Source: Phoronis australis (lineage: Eukaryota > Phoronida > Phoronidae). Taken from it: 64,000 nt of DNA. The translations under genes were made by a program, and so were the position numbers. This document shows, piece after piece, positions 12,301 to 24,600 of the stretch (positions are counted from its first letter, which is position 1; every line of letters starts with the position of its first letter). Below the pieces are notes generated by a model that saw only the letters and a program-made list of their open reading frames with translations, made no database searches and was not told where the DNA came from. The stretch is taken from assembly GCA_002633005.1 (NCBI GenBank), contig NMRA01000068.1:106710-170709 (forward strand). The letters run 5' to 3'.

Positions 12301-15167
12301 AGAGATATGATACAAGTAACACAAAATCTGATTGATCTGAAGAGCCGAGTGCATGAACAAGTAAAACCATAGTAGGAAACTTTGATGAGTAAGTGAAAAT
12401 CTGACTAATGCATGTCCAACTTAGATCCATTTTACTGTTCAGTACAAAGTAATGAATGAAACATATTTGAGGTAATAAAACCAATCTTTTTACATTGTTT
12501 CACAATTACTAAACCATCAGACACAGCAATATCAATATGACAGCAGTATTTTAAAGGTTTAATAACACAATCATGAGAAGAATATAATGCACTTACGCAA
12601 ACACGGAAAAAGCTGCTAAACTTCTCCATTGAATCCCTTGCGAAGTCCTGTGATTTCCAGCGATTAACTGAGCTATTAAGTTGCCAACTGCAGCTACTAC
12701 ACCACTGTAAATGAAAATATATTGATCGACTATCATTTTCATTGAGAATTTTCTAGTTCAGATGGATTGGCCACTCTGTGTACATTGAAGGCATTGTATA
12801 CCCATCATATAAATGTGCTTTCACTTACATCATTATAGCTGAAGCAACAAACATAACAAAAAATGTGTGCCTACACGCCAGTATTTTGTATTGTGTGCCT
12901 CATTTCTTTCTAGTTGGATAGATTTTACATTGCCTATCTCAAAAAAATTGAATCTCAAAAATTGAGTACTTCAGCTTGGTAATTAGAATATATAAGAATA
13001 GAGTTTAAAAAGTCACCAAAACCAACAGAAGTTTGTCAGTTGTAAATGGATATAATATAAATTATGTAATATTGGGATCATCATAGATACATGCCTTGAA
13101 TGCACATGAGTTCAGCTCATACCTCACGTTTATGGCAAAATGAACCGGAGGGCTTATAATTGGCCTCACGAGGTGAGGCCAAAAAGCTCATGATTGGGAT
13201 ATCTTCACATCATGAGCGTGATTCCTCACAGCATTTGGGCAAAGTGAGAGAAGTGATTAGCTGATTACCTTTAGTAAGCAATGAAAAATAATTACTGCAT
13301 CACCTGACACCATCAAATCTCTCTCGCTCACTCATTCTATAACCATGTGTACTGCTACATAAGTTATGGCAAACTGTGAAAATGAAGTTTAGCTTAAATT
13401 TAAAAAACCCAACTTTTTACCCACATTGTTCAAAATCTTCGTTTTCATGTTTAGTCGTACATAGCAAATTAGCTGGCCAGGGGCTTAAGCACGCAGTATT
13501 TGGCGGGCATTAAGGTCGCAATTATAGTGACCACCGTCTCAACTGGTCTTTGGTACGGTGAAGCTCCTATAGTCGCTTCATACGCTGGAAGCTTTCCACA
13601 AAATTATGCCTCACACTAACTAAAACATTAAAGTCACATTTTTTAAAGTACCTTTTGCATATAGATGAGGGACACCATAGAGGGCCATCAATATCTTTCC
13701 TTCAAACTTGAATAAATACTCCCGTTATCAAACATTTTTTCAAGCAGCCCTTCATTCAGTTGGCCAAATTGGCTACTGGCCACATTTAATATTGCCCATG
13801 CCAGGAGCAATGATGTCATTACAGGATTTTTTTAAGTTGGAAGAAATTACGGTAAAGACATCAACGCCAACGGCCTCCTATGCTAAGCTTAAGGTGTCCC
13901 TCTTTTCACAAAAGGTATTCAAAACAACAACTTCGATGTTTTAAACAGTATGAGGCATATTCTTCCAAAATCTTCTAGCGTATGAAGTGCCCATAGGAGC
14001 TTCACCGGCCATCTCTAAGACCAAAACTGCAGTAAAGACGGTGGTTATTGTCCACTCTAAGTCGAAACGAGCGAACAAGGTTTACAGTAGGCAATGACCA
14101 TCGCTTCTGTTGGCCCGACCAGAGGCGATGCAGCTCCTATAGGCGCTCTACACGCCGGAAGCTTTTCGGCAAATTATGCCTCGCACCCACTAAAACATCA
14201 ACGTCACGTTGTTATAAATACCTTTTGCGCATAGAGGAACACCTTAGGAGGTTGTTGATGTGTTTAATTCCTTCCAACTCGAACAAATACTCCCATTATC
14301 AAACTTTTTCTTTGAGCAGTCCCTATTTCAGTTCCCAAAATCGTGAACTCACCATTTTCACTCAGAGCATGCCAAGAGATATGACCTCATTCTTTTAACC
14401 AGGTCGAAGGTCAGAAGTTGCGGTTCTATAGGCGAACTTTGAAAGCTGAAGTCCCCGCCCTCTGCCGAGAACTAGCCATGCATTTGCCGTGTTGTTAAAC
14501 ATTAAAATGTCAAATATGTGCACAAAGACTATTAAATGTCATATCAACAGCATTAATTTTTATCAAATACAAACACTAATTCATTGAAATACAATTAGTC
14601 AAGTAACGCCAATTAAAGACAAGTAGTGGTAGCATTTTAGAAACGAACATTTGACTGACAAAACCGCAATGGCTCACCTTTGGCCTATTAATATTTAAAG
14701 ATTGAGGTCATGAAGTCACATCACCTAGCGAACGCAGTAACAATTGGAGCGTGCGCAGTATAAAAATGGTGAGTTCACGATTTTGGGAACTGAACGAGTG
14801 ACTGCTCGAACAAAAAGTTCTATAACGGAAGTATTTGTTAGAGTTGGAAGGAATTAAACACACCGACAACCTCCTAAGGTGTCCCTCTAAGCGCAAAAGG
14901 TATTAATAACAACGTGACTTTCATGCTTTAGCCAGTGCGAGGCATAATTCGCCGAAAAGCTTCCGGCGTATGGAGCGCCTATAGGAGCTGCATCGCCTCT
15001 GGTCGGGCCAACAGAGGCGATGGTCATTGCCTAGGTTTACAGCAGGTTTACAACCTTGTCACTGCCTTGGTCGGAACTGGGTGTTCAATCAACAGTCTGA
15101 CATATTCTTTCACACACTTCTCCGCTACCCCTTCATCCTTTTTACGAATACTTTTACTGGAACTCAT
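9227..15167 (-). CDS. PXMP2: PXMP2-like peroxisomal membrane protein (Mpv17/PMP22 family), partial at the 3' end
   Basis: A member of the Mpv17/PMP22 family of small four-helix membrane proteins; vertebrate PXMP2 forms a non-selective pore in the peroxisomal membrane. Four exons join in phase (15055-15167, 12597-12704, 9656-9818, 9227-9346) to give about 168 residues, against about 195 in human PXMP2. Family landmarks are present: HPVPTKAVTSG, then VVAAVGNLIAQL, then FTGPVTHYFY, then VIDRLVFAP, then MNWRIWTVFQYININYIP. The last exon, expected to encode about 25 residues starting near FRVLFAN, was not found below 9226. The ATG at 15167 is the first in a frame leading directly into the family motif. 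The gene lies head to head with the VWC-protein gene. Assignment to PXMP2 rather than another family member rests on the NINY(I/V)P and DRLVFAP matches. Confidence 0.88.
9656..9818 (-). CDS. PXMP2: PXMP2 exon 3
   Basis: Acceptor TTTTGCAG and donor GTATGT bound a 163-nt exon encoding GGFTGPVTHYFYKYLD... and VIDRLVFAPPFLFLLFYVV, which carries the most conserved part of the family. It ends in phase 0. Confidence 0.92.
9819..12596 (-). other. PXMP2 intron 2
   Basis: This 2.8-kb intron contains no recognisable exon on either strand. From about 11690 to 12260 it carries degenerate copies of the dispersed repeat with 'AAAGATCCTGCAAAGG' and 'TTCATAAAGATCCATTTAGG'. An ambiguous base sits at 12195. 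Confidence 0.6.
12597..12704 (-). CDS. PXMP2: PXMP2 exon 2
   Basis: Acceptor TTTACAG and donor GTAAGT bound a 108-nt exon that encodes GVVAAVGNLIAQLIAG and continues to WRSLAAFSVF. Its entry and exit phases are both 2, agreeing with exons 1 and 3. Confidence 0.9.
13505..14045. mobile_element. Foldback element, older copy
   Basis: The left arm (13505-13800) and right arm (about 13855-14045) are imperfect inverted copies. Shared words are GGTGAAGCTCCTAT, CATACGCTGGAAG, TATGCCTCACAC and ACCTTTTGCATA. The same arm modules occur in better-preserved form at 14070-15045, so two foldback elements sit side by side in PXMP2 intron 1. Confidence 0.55.
14070..15045. mobile_element. Foldback element with ~330-bp inverted arms
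   Basis: The left arm 14070-14393 and right arm 14708-15045 are inverted copies, about 90 percent similar by eye, around a spacer of about 300 bp. Diagnostic words are GGCAATGACCATCGC, TTGGCCCGACCAGAGGCGAT, CAGCTCCTATAGGCGCTC and CCTTAGGAGGTTGT. The right arm ends about 10 bp inside PXMP2 intron 1, next to the exon 1 donor. Reading frames here (14048-14398 plus, 14708-14896 minus, 14935-15207 plus) come from the arms and look non-coding. Confidence 0.7.
15055..15167 (-). CDS. PXMP2: PXMP2 exon 1 (start codon)
   Basis: This exon encodes 37 residues from ATG at 15167 to ...EHPVPTKAVT, ending in phase 2 (AG|). It joins exon 2 to complete the TKAVTSGVV motif. The donor, AG|GTTGTA, is weak against the usual GTRAGT. 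A foldback element begins within about 25 bases inside the intron. Confidence 0.85.
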
Positions 15168-15549
15168 CTCAATAAGGTCAAAACTTGTACGTCTAGATAC
15201 GAACTAAGTACTGATCTACCAAACAACATAGGGCGCAGACATATTGGTTAAATGTAAAAGCGTAATCATTAAAATAAATTTCAACAGGACATATTTCAAG
15301 TCAGAATACAATAAAACAGAAAGATATCTTTTTAAGAGACATAATTAACATTCATTTATAAACTTTGCTACAAAAGCATCAATAAAAACCAATTAATATC
15401 GAACAATAAGTTATACTTCTTTTTAAGAAGATAGAGAATTTTAGCTACCTCTATCTTGACTTCCGTTTTGGGAGGTTTACTTTTAGACAAGTTTAATTCA
15501 TTTTATAAACTAAATATGTGAGTTAACGTGAACTTTACTTCAAACCAGC
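15168..15549. promoter_or_regulatory. Head-to-head promoter region, PXMP2 / VWC-protein gene
   Basis: The two start codons, on opposite strands, are 382 bp apart, so the 5' UTRs and core promoters must fit in this interval unless there are non-coding 5' exons further away. It is A/T rich and shows no CpG cluster or clear TATA box. Shared regulation is inferred from geometry only. Confidence 0.55.
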
Positions 15550-15613
15550 ATGGTTAAGAAGGAGTGTGGAGTTCCATTTCTGCTGCTAATTAGCTTAGTA
15601 GCGTCCAATCAAG
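15550..15613 (+). CDS. VWC-protein exon 1 (signal peptide)
   Basis: ATG at 15550 opens 21 codons, MVKKECGVPFLLLISLVASN plus Gln, then phase 1 and donor GTAGTT. It was chosen because it supplies a signal peptide and its phase fits the VWC exon exactly. The exon is short and rests on position, phase and composition, so it is the least certain exon of this gene. Confidence 0.65.
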
Positions 15614-18600
15614 GTAGTTAATATTAAATTGCTCATCAGCTAAACTATCTCGGTTAACTTGACAGTACCAGTTTGTGGTTAGACAGGACCCTACTCCCCA
15701 CGACTCCAGTCTGTGCTGCCTTGGTGTGGCTGATTGATGACCTACTCTGCTTGAACTTGGAATCCTCCATATAATCTTAAGATTGCATATTTGTGAACTT
15801 GGAATTGAATATTCATAAGGCAGTCAGGTGAATTTCTTTGCTCGTAAAGAATTTTTGTAATTATTGCTGGCCTCACGATCACCCATTTTCTCCTTTAGCG
15901 GAACTTATGTCACAAATCGGAAGAATATGTGGACGGTTAATCAATTATTACTCGTTTTATTAACTTTTTTTTGCTTCAATGTAATGCAAATTTTCATCAA
16001 CGTGATTCGTGAATATGATTATTTTAGTGAACTTGCCAAATTCCACGGTGCATTCCAAGTTGACTCATAAGCTGAAGCAATCTTGAGAATAAGCAGGATT
16101 CCAAGTTCAAGCACAACAGACCTTCCCATAACCTTCTGATCACGAGCGCATTGCCTTTGGGTATAATGGCATTCAGTCTTCAATTTTGTTGACGCAATGC
16201 AGGACTCTGTGAAAATTTGTTTGCGATTGTGGGACTATGTGTTCAATTTCGAAGAATTTAAGACTGCAATTCCCTCCAGTAGTGTTCATCTACAGGCCTA
16301 ATAATTTGACCATGATTATAGCCAGGCTTAAGCGTAATTAATAGAAAATCTTCTAGCAAGGTGGATGAGGGTGTGCCGTTGTCTATGACTTAGCCAACCA
16401 ATTACTAGTAGTAGGCAGTGGTGACACATCCAAATAAACCTTACATGACCGGAAGATTTTCTCCAATTTATGCTAAACCCTTAGTAAACTATTGAAGTGA
16501 CATAACTACATGTACTTTTTGAGTGTAGCTGGACACCGCTAAAAGTAGTTGGAATCTTAAAATCCGTCCAGCTCAAATACTGCCGCAGTCACTATATTAT
16601 TCCAAAAAGTCCTTTTGTTCTGTCAATGAAATTGTGGACTCAGCAGTTTTATTAAACATTTATGACTGCATCTGTGTGCATGTCTATATTTTGTTCATTG
16701 TTAATCACAACGTTGTCGACCTCCATGACCTCAAGAGTGAGTCAGACACAAAACACACGACTCTGGTGATCTGCCAGAATTCGCTAGTGCTTGAATCTTG
16801 GCTGCCAGATTCGTTACTTTTGTACCTGGACAAAATGGCATTTTTGTAAGATTTTGTTGAGGAATGAGTAGACATATTTGAAAGAAACCTTAATTACCAT
16901 TGAATTATTTGTTTATACATAGACGCTGAGGTTGACCAGTAGTGAACTGTATCAAATAAACAGAAAAATCAGGAACCCCAACTGGGAATCGAACCACAGG
17001 TCTTTAGATTGCCGGTCTAGTGCTGCAATTATTGTTTGAAAAATTTAAAAACGTTGACGATGGGTAAAGTTGTCTTTCGAAGCTTAAGAGGTACTTATAG
17101 CAACATAACTTTGATCGTGTAAGCACTGTCTGGTTATCATTTGCCAAAAAGCTTCTGACATGTGTATGGCCACCATGTCTGAGCCATCTTCACTGGTCCA
17201 GTTCAAGCAATAAAATTGTCTACCCCACTTGCTTTTAGTTGGTCCACCAACCCTGTTTTGTTGGTGATTACTCGGGCGTCTCCAAAAGGAATGCTAAATC
17301 TGGTAAATCCAAAGAAATCTGATTCTGAAGTTTGAAAATTGAAAATGAATAATGAAATACAATTTTACAAGAAGTTATGAACCACTTCATTTTTCACATT
17401 AATTAGTTGCTATTCGTGAATGTCCCAATTATGTTTCTCGGTGAGCTACAACTTCAGTTCCTGAGGCAGGAAAAGTACAAGTACAATCCAAATATATAAG
17501 GATAGGTCTCTATAACTTAATAAATAACAAAAACAGTGCAATTTTGTTTGGTTACACTGGTAAACTCCTGAGCATACTTGCAAAATACTTGCCTTTAGCA
17601 AAAAGAACTATGTCTTTAAATTCATGGTGAATGTAAAATTGTTATCCAAAAAATTGCTCTACAATCCATGTCATAACCAGCATTGTAGATTTGTGCCTGA
17701 CTTGAGAACTTTTTATGAAATGCAGTATTGTGTTTCGTGTGCAAAAATGTGCAATAGTCAGATATACGGTGACATAATTTGAAAACCATATGATTTTAAT
17801 GCCCATTATTCAGTGGAGAAAATGGTTCTCAAAAGTCGGGCACGTTATATCCGACCTTGACCCAAAAATGAGCAATAATAGCTGTAAACTGTCATTAATA
17901 AACATCTAACAATGTCCTGCCTTGTTTACTTCAAGTTGTTGCTTTGAAAATTGTGTTGCATACTGTTGCTGTGTTTGGGTGCTATATTTGTGAAGTGGTT
18001 GTGCTGAGCCCTGACGTCTAGGGCAATTGTCTGATATAACGTGTCTGCGGTTTGAGAACCGGTTCGATGCCCATTGTTTAGTGAAGAAAACTGGTTTTCA
18101 AAATGTGGGCACGTTATATCTGACCATTAGCGAAAGCTGGTATTCACCTCCACCTTCTAAATCGCTTGGATTTAAATAGTCTGCCAGTTCTTGCAATAGA
18201 TAACAACTTAATCGATGTGAAATAAAGCCTTGACGACATATTGGTCCTGAGTTGTCTGTATTTCTCTCTTATTCTATACTGTATAAATACTTGCAGAATC
18301 AACATCAAACCTCAGCTGTACGGATTGGAAGGGGAACTCAGTACCAGACGGTCAGCCATTTTCTCCAAGTAAAGATGATCTGTGCAAGAATTGTATATGT
18401 GAAAATGGTTATGAGGTGCGCTGTTGGTCGGGGGGGTGCTCCCCGCCATCATGCCCAATGTACGAGGTAGTGGAGGGAGAATGTTGCCAGTTCAACTGTA
18501 TCTCCCCACCACATGGCAGTCCAACAAAAAGTGTTCCAAATGACTCATCGACAACCACTCCTCCTACGGGTCAGTACTTTGCTTCAATTCACTATGAGTG

Positions 18601-21600
18601 TAACTTAATATTTTCCAACCTTCAGTTTTTCTGTGGCACTTGAAAATTTTTTACGATAAAAATTATCCAATTTGAGTCAGTCTCTAAAGTGTGGGCACAG
18701 AATTTCAAGCATGGAGATGGTTGAACTTCCCTAGTCTTAGCAAATTCTACCCCATTCTGCAGCTACTATGTACTGACACTTGCATATGAATTTTTTTTAA
18801 AATTAACTTGAAATAAAAAAAATCGACACAGTACATTTTAGGTGGTAGCTAAGACGATAAACTTGCGTAATCTTGTCTCTGCCCTAACATTTGACTTATG
18901 AGTTTACCGTATTCGTCGTAATAACCGCCCAGGGCGCTTAGAAAAGTTCGTTTCAAGGGGGTGGGCGCTTATTATAACCCAAGGCCGTTAAAACTCGGTC
19001 TCCGAAACGGGTGAATTTGGAAGCTAAGATTCATCATATGTACGCTCTGTGACGTATCTGTAATCTATGAAAGACTTTCTACAAAACCGTGGTGCATTGC
19101 TGTCAAACTTTGCTGTTAAATTACGATCATTTTACAGAAAATTGTGCTGAAATCCCAGAACGAAAACTCGCCGACTGCCTGCCTCGCAATCGTCGATATG
19201 GCGACTTGAACGCTTGAATAAAAATACAGTTTCAACTCAAGCAAATTACCTGAAATCCTCCTTAAGGTTTTGACATTGCTTGCCTAAGATTTTCAAGTTC
19301 CCGTGGAGTCGGGATCACTGCAAGTTTTAAGTACAAATCTGTGCTACATCGTGCCGTCTACATGTATGATCGGCAACATGAGAAAAATGTCTGGACGAAC
19401 ACACATGTTGTTGCGTGACGTTTGTTTTGAAGTTGTCTGCGTTTGTGAGTAAGCGAGCGCGTGCGTGTCACCAGAGTTCATTTGCCAGAGCCGAGACCGT
19501 GTTTTGGCCAGAGCCACGCAATCTAACGAGCTAGATGTGCATTTTATTGCACAAGCAGTAGGCCTAAACCAGAGTGTGTTTCATTCAGCACTTGCCGGTC
19601 TCTTGCTAAAAACGTTCGACATTTGTCTTGGTAAAGTAAGGCCATATTAATCGCCTTGTGGCTGGTTCCGTATGTGACTTTCTGACAGAGTTATTTTTCG
19701 GTGTAAGGGTGTGTAAGCATTCACTGTCAGTGGTCATTTTATTGGATATTTGGCTTAAAAACACCAATTATGGTTAATCAAACAATTCATATTAAAAATA
19801 ACGCAAACATTTTTTATAGTATTAGAAACTGTCGGAAATTAGTGCCAATATTCATTTCTTGCCGATGCTATGCTACCTGTTTCATGAATGGATAGTTCCC
19901 GACTAATGTCTTTGATGACAGGTTCATGTATGTAGCGTGCGCTTCCTAGCCACGTGCTTTTAACACTGGCCAAGCTTATTATTAGTCTTCGATTCGTGGT
20001 TTTCACCTGTACAAAGAAATTTGGATTCCTGTTAAAAGCGGGAAATATCTACAAAGCAATCCCATTGACAAGTACACTACTTCTGTTTTGAAAGGCCAGA
20101 CCATTGGTCCTCGCAATATCAGCAGAAGTTTTGTGTTCGTTTTGAGGCATGGCGGAAGTTCGAAGTATATAGTCACGGCTGAATACCGACATAGCGGTGA
20201 GGCTCGTGGTCTACAAATTCTGCGCAAAATGATTTTTTTCAGGACTGTCGGATATTATTGATAAATTGAAGACGTGTATTGCAGAATTTTAGAACTGTAG
20301 GTAAGGCATTTTTCGCACGTACACATTCATGGACTGGGCGCATATTTTAGCAAAGTCTGAAAACGCGTGGGGGGGGGCGCTTATAGGGGCATGGGCGGTT
20401 ATTAGGCGAATACGTTATGTATAGTATGCAGCAACACCAGTTGAGTATTGGACAGATTCGACTAATAGTCTGTAGGTTGCTTTAGTTTTTTACAAAATAT
20501 TGAGATATATATATGTGTGTTATGTGGTTTGGGCGGCACCAGTCAGTTTTTGCACAGAGTTGGCTGCAGTAGCTCTCCTTGTTGACCATTTTAGTTTTTA
20601 ACAAGACACTGCCTGTCCCTTTCATGTAATAACAGATGGCTTGATTTTGTTGAATCTTGACACTAGGTTTTATGGCTCTGATGCTTTGCCAACCCCTATT
20701 GGCCATTCCAGTTGTTACAAGATATAGCTTTTCTGTTGATCATTGTCAAAATGGCTTGACAGATTTTTAGTGGACCTTGACAGGTTTTATAATTGCTTGG
20801 ATTCATTAGCAGTCTAGCGCCATTTGATTTTCAGCTTTTTATGCAGTAATCATAGTGGCCAAATTAGGGTTCTCCATTTCTCACAATTAAAAGGGCAGAA
20901 CCATGCTGGACAGTGTATGGTGCCCGTGTGCTGACCAACTCCTCTCAAAAGAAATGTATTGTGTTGAGAGCAGACTGTCTCAAGATTTGTTTGTGAAATG
21001 TAGAGCTTGTTTCCTGCATTTTAGAATATCCTACTGTTGAAATTTAAGTAATTGCTAGAATGAATGAAATATGTGCTGAAAAAATAGGATTCAGCTTAGC
21101 TATCATTGCTACATTCATTGTTTGTATTGATTTAAACACTGCACTACCTATCCTCAAGGGACTGCAAAATGTTCTCTGGCATTGCTTGGGGATGTCATTA
21201 CTATATATCTGATTGAGAAGGCATTTTTGATCTTGATTGTATAGACAATCCTGCTATCGAAGCCTTCAGAGGAAGCTGACATGATCTCTGGTTGTGACCC
21301 ATGAAATTTCTTTCCTTAAAACTAATTTTCTGGTCTTATCTTTGCTTTATAGTTCTCTTGTATTCATGAAATTTGGAATAAGATCATATCACATCTCTTC
21401 TATTCAGTATGGCCCTAGTATTGAAATATGGGTGTATAATTAGCTAAAGTTGATAAAATCTCTCCTTCCATTCCATCACAAAACAACCTTTGATTTAGAC
21501 CACTTTCTGTACATGGTTCACAAAGTGTTCCTTGGTCAAACTGGAGAGGACTTGGGACTTTGAAAGACCTGACAGTTTGTTATTAATGGAGATCAGGCTC

Positions 21601-24600
21601 TACAAGTCACCACAGTTCATTTTAAGCATTAATCACGGTCTCAATGAATAACACTCCGTCATTTCTCTGTAAACCCGGAGTACACTTCTCATGTGAGTAA
21701 GGAATAAGTTGGGATCAATTTTATTGCGATAAGTGGTCTAAATGAATTTTCTTCTAGGATGTAATAGAGTAGTTGACAAAGTTTAGCTTTATACGATGTT
21801 GGTCGACAACACTGTAGCGTTTTTTAAGGTAAACATTTATTTATTGAACCAACAAGCACATAATCTAATCAAGTACATCAAACAAGTTAAAACACTATCG
21901 AAGCTTATAAAAACTAATTATTATGCAAAAATACAAGACCACTTTGCCTGAAATTTCTCAGGCGCCAAACTATAATAATAAATAATTTTTCCAGGTTGTG
22001 GTAATCACAAACCTTCTGTATACGTGCCGGAAATTCGGGCTTAGCGTTTGGCAGTGTTTGGCTGTAGAAAGGAAATTTCGCTAAACACATTTTGTTTATA
22101 ATCACAGGCTTTACTAGTACCTGCATCGTACGTCTCAAGTTTTACTTTCCTTCTGATAGCTCCCAATGTTGTAAATAAATCACAAATTAAATGTTTGAAG
22201 ACCAGGAATGTTCTCGCTTGGTTTTGTGAATGTCAGTGTGGTCAATTGTGGACAAAACTGACTCGTTTTTGGTTTTAAATTATGACTGAAGACACAAAAC
22301 CGACTTCGTGTCTGTTGATTTTCGTCTTCGGTCTAAAGTCACTTTTCATGAAACGGGACCCCTGTGCAAGAATGCATGAAACGCTCCCAAATAGGTACCC
22401 AACCAAGTTCTTTTAAATCTACTGCGTGTTTGTGGACTTGCGAAAACACTGGTTGTCCTTTCTTGTGGTGTTTCAACTTTTGATAGAGAGTGAATTTTAG
22501 GTTGAATATTCAATATTAATAAAAATAAGGAAAGATATTTTCATGCAAGTCCCCTATTTATTTCCATCGAGCTTAGGGCTGGTAGTATTTAGTTATTAAT
22601 AGAAAATGTCATTAATCAAAGAGGAGCTCATAATAAAGATAAAATGACAGGAAAAGATTAGATATATATGTGAGTAAAGAAACAGACAAGTACACAAAAG
22701 ATTTGACAAACTTAGTTAAGTCCCTATTTAGGACTGTTTCATGCAACTAGACACTGTGGTGGTAAGGTGCATTTACAGGTTTTGGAATTTTCCTCAGTCT
22801 TTCCTCTTTTTTGGTTTCCATTTTCTCGTATTTGATTTCCAGTTTCTTCTTTTTTGTCACTTTTTTATATCTGTAGTCTTGCAGAAACGTTCATTTCAGT
22901 AAACTTTTATAACACGAAAGTATTTCTATCACATAAGTCTATTTGTGGAGCAATACATCACCTGGAAAATTTTCCCCTTTCTTGTCATTGGTCATTCCAA
23001 GCCCTGTATTTAGTGGCTTACATCATTCCTAAATAAAACAAGTACACCTGAGCGTGTGATGTACTGTTGTAGCATTTATAATTGCAGTATTGTGGTATAG
23101 AAGTTCATGAAAGATAGAAACAACAGTTTTGAGGTAGTGTGGACAAACATATTGAGCAGGAAAGGAGACTAGAGTTCCCCTTCTCGACACTACAATTTAC
23201 CTTTAGATTAATTACCAAGTTGACCTAGAGCTTCTTTTCAGTACTCATTCCAGTGTCCTCACTACACACCTGACATCTTACGACATGGTGGAAATTATAG
23301 CCCTGCACATGCGAAGCTTTGCAAAGCGATTATTTATGTTTTTCCTGTAAAGTTTTTAGATATTTTTGCCATCTTGCAGTTATGGAAATGTCAGGAGAAA
23401 ATGGTTGAAAATAAGGAGATGAGCAAACTTTTACTGCCTTTTAGTTTACAAAAAGTTCTAATAAACATCATTTTCTTGCATTATTCTCCGGCTACTGTAA
23501 GAAATAAAAGACTGTCGTCGACGGGAAAACATGCACACGTGCCATTTGCTCGAAAATTTGTTCAAAAATTTGGTTTGCTGGTATTAAAACATCAAAGGCT
23601 GATAACAAAATTTTCTGGTAATTTGTTATGAACTGTACATAACCTTGTGGAAGAACAGGTGATTGAAAAATTGGTGAAAAAAGAAATTGGCCAATAGGTG
23701 ACACTCTGTTTCATGGCACTCCACAAATTTAGCAGTCACTGTTTCTCCCATCTAACCTATTAGCCTTACTTTTACTCCAGGAATTTTTGTGACAATTAAG
23801 GCTACACTGTTCTTAGTTCACCACAGTTGACGTATAGATCTATCATGTTCAGACTCAAATCCCTCGGCATGAAATTGTTTGTACTCTGCTCTAAGCTAAA
23901 AGCCGACTCCTTGACTTTCTCTGCTGATATCAAACCCCTTGGAGAGCTCTTGCTTCCCAGTTTTCTTGTACAGGGATAGTAGGAGTTCACCATCTGTGTT
24001 GACGGTATCATCATGATAAATATCACAGGCTGCAGATGTCTCTGAAGTTTTTGTAATGAATTGTATAATCGCTTTTGATAGCGGGTGAGCTTAGTTTAGT
24101 AAGGTTTTGTGGGATCCTTGAAAAGTGGCCAAATTTGTGTAACTTTGGAACATCATATCTTACAAGTGGTTGATCAGACTCATAACTTTCAGATAGCATG
24201 CTCGAACCACTGTTCTCCAAAACCGTGGTAGCAGTTGTTTAAAATCAATGTTTCAGTTTTCACAAGGGGCTTTCAAAATTAAATAAAACTCGAAATTTGC
24301 ATAAAACAAACATGAAAACTGTATCTGTATTCAGCGTTTTTGATATTTTGTTTATTTCATATGAAGTTTGATCATGTTTATCTTCATTTAGCTACATGAT
24401 CAAGTGGTTGAAGGTAGCTATAAAATGAGAAATCAAACTTTACACGCATTCTTTGATTTTTTACATATATGGCTGAATGCACAGGCTTGTTGATAATGTT
24501 CTAATTAAAATAACTTTAGGTCACAAAACACAGCTGGCTTCTTGGGAATTTTTCAGTATCAAGACACCAACCTCCAAAATAGACAGCTTTTCAGTGTTAA

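Larger units (their letters stand above)
15614..18296 (+). other. VWC-protein intron 1
   Basis: I looked here for LDLa or C-type-lectin exons, as in DGCR2, and found none. It holds a divergent relative of the nearby foldback modules (about 16330-16620), a tRNA-like fragment at 16972-17026 and two copies of a 100-bp inverted-repeat element (17757-17855, 18029-18125). Confidence 0.55.

Noticed and set aside
16972-17026. Functional tRNA gene
   Set aside because: Only the 3' half fits; no paired 5' acceptor strand, degenerate D arm, C at position 33.
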